Below are positions 1-6,859 of a DNA stretch of 9,244 bases, in pieces. Made by a program: the position numbers and the translations under genes. Below the pieces are notes generated by a model. That model was not told where the DNA came from, searched no databases, and worked only from the letters and a program-made list of their open reading frames with translations. Numbering within the stretch: position 1 is the stretch's first letter; each line of letters begins with the position of its first letter. The DNA comes from an uncultured Lachnospiraceae bacterium. GTDB taxonomy: Bacteria > Bacillota_A > Clostridia > Lachnospirales > Lachnospiraceae. The stretch lies in the NCBI GenBank assembly GCA_946529195.1, contig CAMMZE010000022.1, positions 1 to 9,244 on the forward strand, written 5' to 3'.

Positions 1-62
1 AAACTGACAAAGAAAAAGTGGTTTTTCTGAGCAGACAGCAGAAGAAGTCCCAAGGAGAATGT

Positions 63-2741
63 ATGATAGAGAAGATGAAGGCGCGCTGTATCTACTGCGG
101 CGGAGATGTGTATTATCACAGCGGTCAGCAGCTGATCAAGTGCGAGTGGTGCGGACAGACGCTCATGACGGCAAAGTTTGAGAATGAACTGATCCGCATG
201 AAAAAGACGGAAGAGGAAAATGCTCTTGTCAAAAAACAGCTGGCAAGGGCAGAAAAAGAGAAACAGGCGGCCGATGACCGTCTGTTTGCTGCGCTTTCTT
301 CTCTGGGGGAGATTCGTGATGAACAGGATGCTCTCGGAAAAATCCTGCATGTGCTGGCAGCAGACCAAGGCGAAGAACTTGAAAATCTGCAGTTTATGAA
401 GGACATTGCAGCCAAACTGGTCAGCTCCCAGGAGGATATTTTTGCCCGTATGAGCACCATGCAGGAGATTGCGGCTCATCTGCAGCAGATTGATATGGAT
501 GCACAGAAACGACAGTCGGTCATGAATGATTTCGTGTCCTGGAGCCAGCAGATCCGGAAGGAAGACCTGCAGCGTCTGAACGAGATCGAGGTATCAGCGG
601 GCCAGCTGCTGGAGGGGCAGAGAGAAACACGTCAAAAAGTCAGTCAGCTGCAGCAGGCAGCGGGCCAGCACCAGCAGACACTGGAGGCTTTCCGGGGACA
701 GTATACCAAAGATAAACTAAAAGAAATGCAGAAGCTCTATCGTCAGGCGGAAGGGTTTCAGCATGATAAAGCGTTTGACAAGGCGGAGAAATATTACCGC
801 AAGGTTCTGACAAGGGGAAATGATGACGCGGAAGTTTACTGGCGTCTTGTCATGTGCCATTATTGCCTGACCTATCAAAAAGATGATGAAGGCAGAATGA
901 TTCCCATCATCCTGAATCCGGATCTGACAGATCCGGCAGAGATGTCGATTCGAAGAGATATGGAACAGAATCTGACAGCAGAAAACAGGAGATATTACCT
1001 GGACCATCTGGAACAGATCGATCGGATCCTGGACAAGTATCGGCTGCTCAAAGATCGGGTGCAGTATGATGTCTTCATCAGTGTCAAGCAGAACCGGGAT
1101 GGGCACTATACCTCTGACAGTGATGTGGCAGCAGACCTTTATGATTTCCTGACCGATCAGGGGCTTCGCGTGTTCAATTCCAGGCGGACAACGATTCCGG
1201 CAGGTCAGGAGTATGAGCCTTATATCATATCAGCTCTTATGTCTGCAAAGGCTATGATTGTAGTCGGAACCAATCCGGAAAATATGAATGCCCAGTGGGT
1301 CAAAAACGAGTGGTCCAGGTTCCAGTGGCTGCAGCGCAGTGAGAAGGAAAAGACCGGAAAGACGGACAGACTCCTGGTTTGCTATCTGGCCAAGGGCATG
1401 CAGGCAAAAGAGATTCCCAAGGCGCTCAATCCCAATAAGCAGGCCATTTTTGACGGGGTGAAAGCACACGATGAACTGCTGGCCGGTCTGTCATTTCTCC
1501 TGAAATCCGGGAAACAGGCAGTGCCCGGAAAAGAAAAGATGATCGTGAAAGAAAACATCCCAGCAGAGTTTGACATTGTAAGAAATCAGCTGACCATCTG
1601 GCTCTCTCTGGGAAACTATGAAAAAGTAGAGGAAAAATATGAACAGCTGACAGAAGCCGGGCTGCATCTGGAGCAGGCTGATCTGCATCTGGCAGCGCTT
1701 TGCGCTCAAAAAAAGGTTTCCGGCATAGGACAGATCGTACATTCAGAAGTAAAGCTGGAAGAAGAAGTCTTATATAAACTTGCGGTCAGACTCTGTAAGG
1801 AGGGAGAAGAAAAAGACAGACTCCGAGGCCTGGCGGAGGAAAACCGGACATGGAACGCCTGGAAGAATGAAAGTGCCGGCAAAATGATCAGCAAGTCAGC
1901 TGCAGCGACAGTTCCCAAAACAGCAGAGAAGACTGCAAAAAAGACAGCAGCGAAGCCTGCGAAAAAAACTGCCGCAAAGAATAAAACGAAGAAAGAAAGC
2001 GCTTCTTCGGAGGAGGAGTCTGCTGATTCCTTGTATGAGAAGGGGTGGAAATACAGCAAAGACGGGATGCCGGAGGAGGCATTTGCCTGCTGGCTGAAAG
2101 CTGCACAGCAAAAAAATCTCGAGGCAATTCGCATGGTTGCCCTGTGCTGTGAAACGGGTCGGGGGGTTCTGAGAAACAGAAAAGAAGCCTTTAACTGGTA
2201 TAAAAAGGCTGCGGCAGTCGGAACGGCAGAGGACCAGATCATACTTGCAGAGCACTACGAAAAGGGAATTGGCGTAACGAAGAACAGAAAGACGGCTGCG
2301 CAGTGGTACCGGAAGGCGGCAGAGAGCGGCTCTGCAGAAGGCCAGTATCATCTTGGCAGGTGTTACCAGTACGGGATTGGCCTTGAGGTCGATTATTATG
2401 CAGCCAATGAATGGTTTCACAGGGCTGCTGATGCCGGTTATCCGGGCGGTTGTGCCGGGATAGGCATCAGCTATGCAAATGGCTGGGGAAATCTGAAGGA
2501 TAATACCATGGCGCATCCATACTGCGTGAAGGCCAGGGACTGGCTCCTGCAGAAGGCAGAGGATGGGGATATGTATGCCCAGTACATGCTGGGCTGCTGC
2601 TATGAAAAAGGCCTTGGAGTGATTGGCGGCACAAATAAAAAGCTGGCCATAGAGTGGTATGATAAGTCATCTGACCAGGGACTTGTAGTCGCAGCACAGA
2701 GTTTGGAACGTCTGACCAAAAAGAAGTTCTTCTTTTTCTAA
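63..2741 (+). CDS. Zinc-ribbon / coiled-coil / TIR / Sel1-repeat multidomain protein
   Basis: Seen: 892 aa from an ATG preceded by AAGGAG with 5 bases between. Residues 9-30 hold a C-x2-C...C-x2-C zinc ribbon (C9, C12, C27, C30). Residues about 35-215 are a Glu/Gln/Lys-rich coiled coil, and 217-262 a TPR-like helical pair. A TIR domain spans about 335-462: it opens with YDVFIS and ends its core with a WVKNEWSRF block (W417). Residues 617-655 are a Lys/Ala/Thr-rich linker turning acidic (EEES), and 656-885 hold about five or six Sel1-like repeats (WYKKAA, WYRKAA, WFHRAA). There is no signal peptide or membrane segment, so it is probably cytosolic. Known: bacterial TIR domains often cleave NAD+ or make NAD-derived signals; Sel1 and TPR repeats bind proteins. 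Inferred: a sensor or scaffold with a TIR effector. Candidate catalytic acids are E383 and E385, but the alignment is ambiguous, so NADase activity is unproven. An upstream GTG at 18 is rejected as the start. Confidence 0.9.
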   Translation: MIEKMKARCIYCGGDVYYHSGQQLIKCEWCGQTLMTAKFENELIRMKKTEEENALVKKQLARAEKEKQAADDRLFAALSSLGEIRDEQDALGKILHVLAADQGEELENLQFMKDIAAKLVSSQEDIFARMSTMQEIAAHLQQIDMDAQKRQSVMNDFVSWSQQIRKEDLQRLNEIEVSAGQLLEGQRETRQKVSQLQQAAGQHQQTLEAFRGQYTKDKLKEMQKLYRQAEGFQHDKAFDKAEKYYRKVLTRGNDDAEVYWRLVMCHYCLTYQKDDEGRMIPIILNPDLTDPAEMSIRRDMEQNLTAENRRYYLDHLEQIDRILDKYRLLKDRVQYDVFISVKQNRDGHYTSDSDVAADLYDFLTDQGLRVFNSRRTTIPAGQEYEPYIISALMSAKAMIVVGTNPENMNAQWVKNEWSRFQWLQRSEKEKTGKTDRLLVCYLAKGMQAKEIPKALNPNKQAIFDGVKAHDELLAGLSFLLKSGKQAVPGKEKMIVKENIPAEFDIVRNQLTIWLSLGNYEKVEEKYEQLTEAGLHLEQADLHLAALCAQKKVSGIGQIVHSEVKLEEEVLYKLAVRLCKEGEEKDRLRGLAEENRTWNAWKNESAGKMISKSAAATVPKTAEKTAKKTAAKPAKKTAAKNKTKKESASSEEESADSLYEKGWKYSKDGMPEEAFACWLKAAQQKNLEAIRMVALCCETGRGVLRNRKEAFNWYKKAAAVGTAEDQIILAEHYEKGIGVTKNRKTAAQWYRKAAESGSAEGQYHLGRCYQYGIGLEVDYYAANEWFHRAADAGYPGGCAGIGISYANGWGNLKDNTMAHPYCVKARDWLLQKAEDGDMYAQYMLGCCYEKGLGVIGGTNKKLAIEWYDKSSDQGLVVAAQSLERLTKKKFFFF
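2718..2741 (+). terminator. Possible weak A/U-rich hairpin at the 3' end of the TIR gene
   Basis: AAAAAGAAG (2718-2726) is the exact reverse complement of CTTCTTTTT (2729-2737). In RNA this folds as an A/U-rich stem with a very small loop that ends in a U tract just before the stop codon. It also encodes the odd KKKFFFF C-terminus. The stem is weak, so termination here is only possible. It could partly insulate the toxin-antitoxin promoter that follows. Confidence 0.3.
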
Positions 2742-2749
2742 GGATAATC

Positions 2750-2778
2750 TAGGCAAAAAAACAGTTCTATGTTATAAT
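2750..2778 (+). promoter_or_regulatory. Sigma-A-type promoter of the MazE/MazF-like operon
   Basis: A perfect -10 box TATAAT lies at 2773-2778. Seventeen bases upstream is TAGGCA (2750-2755), a 4 of 6 match to TTGACA. The promoter lies in the 66-base gap between the TIR gene and the antitoxin start, so the toxin-antitoxin pair is probably transcribed on its own. Confidence 0.7.
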
Positions 2779-2795
2779 GTATATACCGTTATAAC
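2771..2795. promoter_or_regulatory. Candidate autoregulatory operator (inverted repeat over the -10 box)
   Basis: GTTATAA (2771-2777) and TTATAAC (2789-2795) are perfect 7-base inverted arms 11 bases apart. Between them, GTATATAC (2779-2786) is itself a perfect palindrome, centred within half a base of the outer dyad. The structure covers the -10 box and probable transcription start and stops at the edge of the antitoxin ribosome binding site. AbrB-fold MazE antitoxins are known to repress their own promoters through palindromic sites, so this is the natural candidate operator. No binding data are available. Confidence 0.6.
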
Positions 2796-2807
2796 GAGGT
2801 GATGAAA

Positions 2808-3053
2808 ATGGCAGAACAAATCATTATAAGACCATGGGGAAACAGTCAGGGAGTCCGTCTGACAAAAAGCATGCTGGAAAAGGCAAATATGGTTTTGTCG
2901 GATGTTTTAGAGGCCGAGATTTCAGAGAATGTGATTGTGCTGAGAAAGATTCCCAGACACCGTTCTTTTGAGGAAAGACTTGCAGAACATGACGGAAAAA
3001 TAACGATTTGTGACTACGATTGGGGTGAACCTGCAGGAAAGGAAATGGTCTGA
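2808..3053 (+). CDS. MazE-like antitoxin, AbrB/SpoVT-type DNA-binding protein
   Basis: An 81-aa protein. Residues 1-46 match the AbrB/MazE swapped-hairpin DNA-binding domain: the WGNSQGVRLTKSML block is typical, followed by a strand ending IVLRK. The C-terminal part (FEERLAEHDG, then DWGEPAGKE) resembles the flexible acidic tail by which MazE and Kis antitoxins wrap the toxin. The ATG at 2808 is chosen because AGGTG (2797-2801) sits 6 bases upstream; the in-frame GTG at 2799 and ATG at 2802 overlap or crowd that site. The stop overlaps the toxin start by one base (TGATG), which implies translational coupling. Role by family: neutralises the toxin and represses the operon. GC content of three sampled 60-base lines in this pair is about 41%, against 53-62% in sampled lines of neighbouring genes, which hints at separate acquisition. 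Confidence 0.88.
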   Translation: MAEQIIIRPWGNSQGVRLTKSMLEKANMVLSDVLEAEISENVIVLRKIPRHRSFEERLAEHDGKITICDYDWGEPAGKEMV

Positions 3054-3361
3054 TGACAGATTTATTTCAGGGAGATATCATAAACATCAATGGCTTCAAG
3101 GATCATTTTCTTATCATAAGCAATAATGCCTTTATCCGGGCAGCAAATGTGTTTCACGTATGTCCATTTTTAAAAGATGTTGCGTCCGGACCGCTGCATA
3201 TCCAATCAGTGGGAATCAACGGAACAAGTGGAACGGCGATCTGTGAACAAATCAAGCTGATCGACCCGGCTGCAAGAGGATGCCACAGGGTAGATCGGCT
3301 GACATATGCCAGTGTGATGGATATCTCGGATGCTCTGCAGGGCATATTTGAATATGATTAA
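3053..3361 (+). CDS. Divergent MazF/PemK-like toxin
   Basis: A 102-aa protein encoded immediately after the antitoxin, with a one-base overlap and an AAAGGAAA site about 8 bases upstream. Family features: GDIININ first strand (residues 7-13), LIISNNAF (20-27), VCP (36-38), PLHI (47-50), and GTAICEQIKLIDPAARG (60-76), which matches the GxVxxdQIkxlDxxaRg segment of MazF. Known: MazF toxins are mRNA or tRNA endoribonucleases using an Arg in the first loop (a G-x-RP motif) and a Thr after the second-strand VCP/PCT motif. Odd: the loop between strands one and two is shortened to GFKDH, with no Arg-Pro, and the residues after VCP are FLKD with no Thr. It either uses different catalytic residues, acts by another route, or is inactive as a nuclease. 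Assignment to the fold is fairly sure; the activity is not. Confidence 0.85.
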   Translation: MTDLFQGDIININGFKDHFLIISNNAFIRAANVFHVCPFLKDVASGPLHIQSVGINGTSGTAICEQIKLIDPAARGCHRVDRLTYASVMDISDALQGIFEYD

Positions 3362-3404
3362 AAACACGGTACCGGCCAACAGGGCGGGTACCGTGTCTTT
3401 TGTT
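3361..3404. terminator. Bidirectional intrinsic terminator
   Basis: ACACGGTACC (3364-3373) pairs perfectly with GGTACCGTGT (3387-3396) around a 13-base loop. On the + strand it is followed by CTTTTGTTT. On the - strand it is followed by TTTTAATC. It lies directly between the toxin stop (3361) and the stop of the convergent ATPase gene (3404), so it can end both transcripts. Confidence 0.88.
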
Positions 3405-5977
3405 TATTCTGATTCTTCTTCCTCCGGCTCTGTCATGAGCACTTCTTCTGCGACCAGACATTCGGGGCGGAGCAGGAGCTCCCGGATCATATGAACACGG
3501 GCGCAGGCGGCAAGACGGGGGAAATCAGATGTTTCTATAAAGAATTTCTCCGCAATTTCTTTGGCAGCCTGCGGAAGCTGTTTCCAGAGAAAGTCGGGCA
3601 GATCAACGGAAGCGCTGACCTGCTGATCCAGTGTCTGCTGGATGAAGGGGTGATCCATCAGCTGCCCTGCAATAAAGTGCGCATCCTTACGTGTGGCGTA
3701 ATCGCACCGGCCCTTGCACTGAGGGCAGATGCTGCACTGATAGTAAGGAGCCGACAGGCTGACATTCATATGCCGGCGAATGAGATCATCCGGAAGCTGC
3801 TTGTTTAAGTGCAGGTTTTCCTCATAATTGGGCACAACGAGATAGACCGGATCAGAGATCTGGTCACAGGACATGTAGGCGTGGCCGGAAGGAAGCGAGA
3901 TCATACTGTTTGTCATTTCCTGGGTCATTTTTGCTTCTTCTCTCAGAATCTGCCGGTCTGCCAGACTGTCCATACGGAACATCATTTTCAGATTTACGTT
4001 GCCGACGATGGAGGATGACAGACGGCTTGCAGACTGGTCGCCAAAGATCATGCTGGTTCCATAGGCACGCAGGATCAGGATCATATTCTGCAGCTGCTCC
4101 AGGACTGTGCTCTGTGCCTGCGGAGTTCCCGAGCTGCCCTGATTTCCAGATTCATTCTGATCCAGGAGCAGGTGCGCTTCATCAATCAGAATCAGATTCC
4201 GCAGTCCCGAGGAGGAGGTACCCCGCTGCCGCAGGAATGCCATGATCTGGAAGAGCAGGGTTCCCATTACAACGGCGCGTTGGCGATTGTTGGAGAGGGC
4301 ATCCAGCTCAATGACAGTAGGGCGCGTGAGCAAGGTCTCAATATCAATGGATTCATTGGTATCAAAGAAGGGCTGGCTCCGCAGTTCCTCGAGTCTGACC
4401 AGACCGCCGGTCTCTATGTTGTGCAGATCATCCTGATTGTAGCCGTAGTTTCCACGGGCAAATCTTCTGAACTCACAGATGAACTCATGCAGACCGAAGA
4501 TGCGGACTCCCTTGTCGTCTCTGGTGCTGTCCGGTCTCCAGCCGTAGCGGGCATAACAGCGTGAGATAACCTGGGGAAAGATGACATCCAGAGGATGGGT
4601 CATGGTGACAGCCAGACTGAAAATGCTCTCTACAACAGGCTGATATTGCTCCCTGGTTACCCCTTTGGGCGGCAGAAAGATATTGAGATAGAGGGGAGAA
4701 AGCCCCTGGTTTCCGGGTGTATAGATCTGCAGGTCCGGGATCAGCTCCAAAAGACTCCGGTATTCCTTTTTGGCAGGTTCAAAAGCCAGGAAAGGATAGT
4801 GGTTTTCATGTTTCTGCAGAAGATAGAGCAGGCCCAGGGCAAAGACCGTCTTGCCGCTTCCCGGTTTTCCGGTAATAATACCGTGACGGGTCAGGTCCTT
4901 GACGGAAATATAGATATCCTGGCCTGTTTTCTGATACCGGCCCAGATGGATCCCATCCGGCCGGGCCATGGATTCTGGTAAGGGCTCTGACGAGCTGACG
5001 ATATGATTGATTTCCAGACCGCCGATCCCGGACAGATCCTGAGGGACAGGGAAAGATCCGGCAAAGTCGCTGAGTGAACAAAGGTGTGTCAGACGATAAA
5101 CGGCTGCCGGGAGCTTCTCGCGGTATTCTGCCTCGTGTCCCTGGCGGAAAACAGTATTGGCCAGTAGTTTGTCGCCCAGGTAAATCCAGGTTCCGGAGGG
5201 CGGCATCGTGAAAGAAAAATGGCTGGCCCGGATGCTGCAAAGGGACGCTCTGGCTGTAAGATCGCTGGTATAGGCAGAAGTGCCGGCCCCGAGAAAACTG
5301 ATCTGCCATACGCCGCCCGGATCTTCTGAAAGTGTCTGATAAGACTTGTAGACTTCAGCAGCAGTTTTGGCCATGGGGACTTTCTCTATGGCAGTGAGTC
5401 TTGTGTACTGTGACTGGATGACCTTTTTCTCCTGCGCATAAATACGGGTCGGGTTAGCCTGGAGAATGAGCAGGCTGCCGGGATGAGAAGCGAGGACAGG
5501 CATCAGACCGGCCAGGTCAACCGGAGGCATGCCGGCAGACCGGTACTGACCGGGAACGTATCCTTTGATCTTGTCGGAAGCACCCTCCGGCGGATAGAAG
5601 CAGACACTGGCCACCCGCTTCCCTTCGGGGAGGGAGAGCTGCTCCTTCGCAGTCATGCCTTGTGGAATCACGGCGCACAAAAAGCCTCTCTGCTGCAGAG
5701 AGTTTCTGACAGAAAGGACAAGGGCGTCAAGATCCCGCAGGATCGCATAGGGATGTGCACCCGTCCTGCGGAAGATCAGCGATATATTCAATTTTCCGGC
5801 AATCTGGCTGTCAGAGACAGCCAGAAGCTCCACGGAAGCTGAGGACTGGCGGCATTTGGCCAGAATCTCAGATACAGGATCATCCTCGAGAAAAGCGGGA
5901 ACTTTTTCGATGATCAGGATCCTGGCTCCCCTATATTCTGAATCATCCATGCAGAGAATGCCGGGCGGTGTTTTCAT
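3404..5977 (-). CDS. HerA/VirB4-type ATPase (DUF87 superfamily) with C-terminal Cys cluster
   Basis: An 857-aa protein, last gene of the three-gene - strand operon. Walker A is GKPGSGKT (370-377) and Walker B is LILIDEAH (595-602, D599/E600). The segment FEPAKKEYR then TPGNQGLSPLYLNIF, and a GTSMIFGDQSASRL block after Walker B, fit the HerA/FtsK-like hexameric ATPase class that moves DNA or proteins. The first roughly 340 residues are not recognised and make the protein longer than typical HerA. After the ATPase core is C748-x2-C751-x2-C754-x3-C758, able to bind zinc or, by spacing, a 4Fe-4S cluster. The C-terminus is acidic (EPEEEESE). There is no membrane segment or signal peptide, which argues against a membrane-bound secretion ATPase. 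The start at 5977 is 9 bases after the zincin stop, with GAGGT 11 bases upstream inside that gene's end. Partner and substrate are unknown. Confidence 0.9.
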   Translation of the reverse strand: MKTPPGILCMDDSEYRGARILIIEKVPAFLEDDPVSEILAKCRQSSASVELLAVSDSQIAGKLNISLIFRRTGAHPYAILRDLDALVLSVRNSLQQRGFLCAVIPQGMTAKEQLSLPEGKRVASVCFYPPEGASDKIKGYVPGQYRSAGMPPVDLAGLMPVLASHPGSLLILQANPTRIYAQEKKVIQSQYTRLTAIEKVPMAKTAAEVYKSYQTLSEDPGGVWQISFLGAGTSAYTSDLTARASLCSIRASHFSFTMPPSGTWIYLGDKLLANTVFRQGHEAEYREKLPAAVYRLTHLCSLSDFAGSFPVPQDLSGIGGLEINHIVSSSEPLPESMARPDGIHLGRYQKTGQDIYISVKDLTRHGIITGKPGSGKTVFALGLLYLLQKHENHYPFLAFEPAKKEYRSLLELIPDLQIYTPGNQGLSPLYLNIFLPPKGVTREQYQPVVESIFSLAVTMTHPLDVIFPQVISRCYARYGWRPDSTRDDKGVRIFGLHEFICEFRRFARGNYGYNQDDLHNIETGGLVRLEELRSQPFFDTNESIDIETLLTRPTVIELDALSNNRQRAVVMGTLLFQIMAFLRQRGTSSSGLRNLILIDEAHLLLDQNESGNQGSSGTPQAQSTVLEQLQNMILILRAYGTSMIFGDQSASRLSSSIVGNVNLKMMFRMDSLADRQILREEAKMTQEMTNSMISLPSGHAYMSCDQISDPVYLVVPNYEENLHLNKQLPDDLIRRHMNVSLSAPYYQCSICPQCKGRCDYATRKDAHFIAGQLMDHPFIQQTLDQQVSASVDLPDFLWKQLPQAAKEIAEKFFIETSDFPRLAACARVHMIRELLLRPECLVAEEVLMTEPEEEESE

Positions 5978-5986
5978 AGTCTGTTT

Positions 5987-6859
5987 TTACCTCATCTTAT
6001 TCAGATTTGTCATCCGGTTCAGATTGTCCTCCTGCAGCTTACCAAGCTTGGCGTCAGCCATCTGGTCTAGTTTCTCAAGAAGATTGATCAGGTCACTCGT
6101 GTCATTCAGATCAGTATCCAGGATCAGTCTTGCGCCATCAAAAAGGGAAATGTCATCTATATTCATGTCAGGACGCATTTTTTTCAGGTATTGGAGAATA
6201 AGATCCTCATAATGATTAAGATCATCAAGGGTAAGATACTCTTTTGCAATACGGATAAAATAGTCTTCCCGCTGAAGGATTTCCTGATACTGGTAGAAAA
6301 ACTCAGGGCAGTTGACGCCGCGAAGGAGCAGATTGTTCATGATTTTTGTAAGCTCACGACGGGCAAAACGCCTGGCGTCATCTTCGATTGACTGGAGTGC
6401 ATAAAGAACTCCGCCGTCAATGTAAGCTGCATCGGAGGAGAGCCACTCCTTGAGGATATCGGGAGAGTCGTCCTCAACATTTTTTTGTGTAAGAAAAGAC
6501 TGATAAGCATGACGTCCTTCGTGGAGTAGTGTTTCCAGCGCAGAGGCGCCGCCGAACCGGTAAGTTTTGTCAGTAAACCATCGGTAGTTGAGATGGATCT
6601 CATGAAGCCCGGGAAAATGGATACCATAAAGATCGGGATCAGAGAAGTCTTTTTCCGCACCAATCCTTACTTTGAGGGGGCTGCGTCCGTCAGCTGCCGC
6701 ACGCCGGTTTTCTATTTCCTGAAGGACTGCCAGACGGCCCTGACTGTCCATATTGTCCCACTTATCATTAGTAAAATAGAGGTAGAGGTTGTCCTGGCTG
6801 ATCTGTTTCAGCTCATCGGCTTTCGGGCTTAGCTTTTTTCCTTTTTTCTTCCCAAACAT
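5987..6859 (-). CDS. Putative zincin metalloprotease (HExxH protein)
   Basis: A 290-aa protein of no family I can name. The motif LLHEGRHAYQ gives the zinc-binding H113-E114-x2-H117. Forty-two residues later, E159-x2-A162-x2-F165-A166 fits the third-ligand glutamate pattern of gluzincins and recalls the E-x2-A-x2-F-A signature in ImmA/IrrE-type proteases. The N-terminus is basic (MFGKKKGKK) without a hydrophobic stretch, so it is probably cytosolic. A long helical C-terminal part (about 200-290) ends in LNRMTNLNKMR. The start ATG has GGGAGG 9 bases upstream and overlaps the stop of the upstream small gene by one base. It lies just ahead of the HerA-type ATPase, so the protease may cut a partner or act with the ATPase. 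Catalysis is inferred from the motif only. Confidence 0.82.
   Translation of the reverse strand: MFGKKKGKKLSPKADELKQISQDNLYLYFTNDKWDNMDSQGRLAVLQEIENRRAAADGRSPLKVRIGAEKDFSDPDLYGIHFPGLHEIHLNYRWFTDKTYRFGGASALETLLHEGRHAYQSFLTQKNVEDDSPDILKEWLSSDAAYIDGGVLYALQSIEDDARRFARRELTKIMNNLLLRGVNCPEFFYQYQEILQREDYFIRIAKEYLTLDDLNHYEDLILQYLKKMRPDMNIDDISLFDGARLILDTDLNDTSDLINLLEKLDQMADAKLGKLQEDNLNRMTNLNKMR

Noticed and set aside
18..62. GTG-initiated 15-residue N-terminal extension of the TIR protein
   Set aside because: No ribosome binding site before the GTG, while AAGGAG is correctly placed for the ATG at 63 and the zinc ribbon begins just after that start.
1382..2516. Antisense open frames under the TIR gene
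   Set aside because: Shadows caused by biased codon use and the Lys/Ala-rich stretch. They have Ser/Phe/Leu-rich products with no start signals.
63..2741. Thoeris (ThsA/ThsB) or a HerA-SIR2 type system
   Set aside because: There is a TIR protein and a HerA-type ATPase, but no SIR2, DUF4297 or other Thoeris-A effector in the window, and the two genes are convergent and separated by a terminator.
4806..5309. 167-aa open reading frame on the - strand, and several + strand frames across 3491-4981
   Set aside because: They lie inside the HerA-type ATPase gene in other frames, lack ribosome binding sites and show compositionally biased, non-domain sequence.
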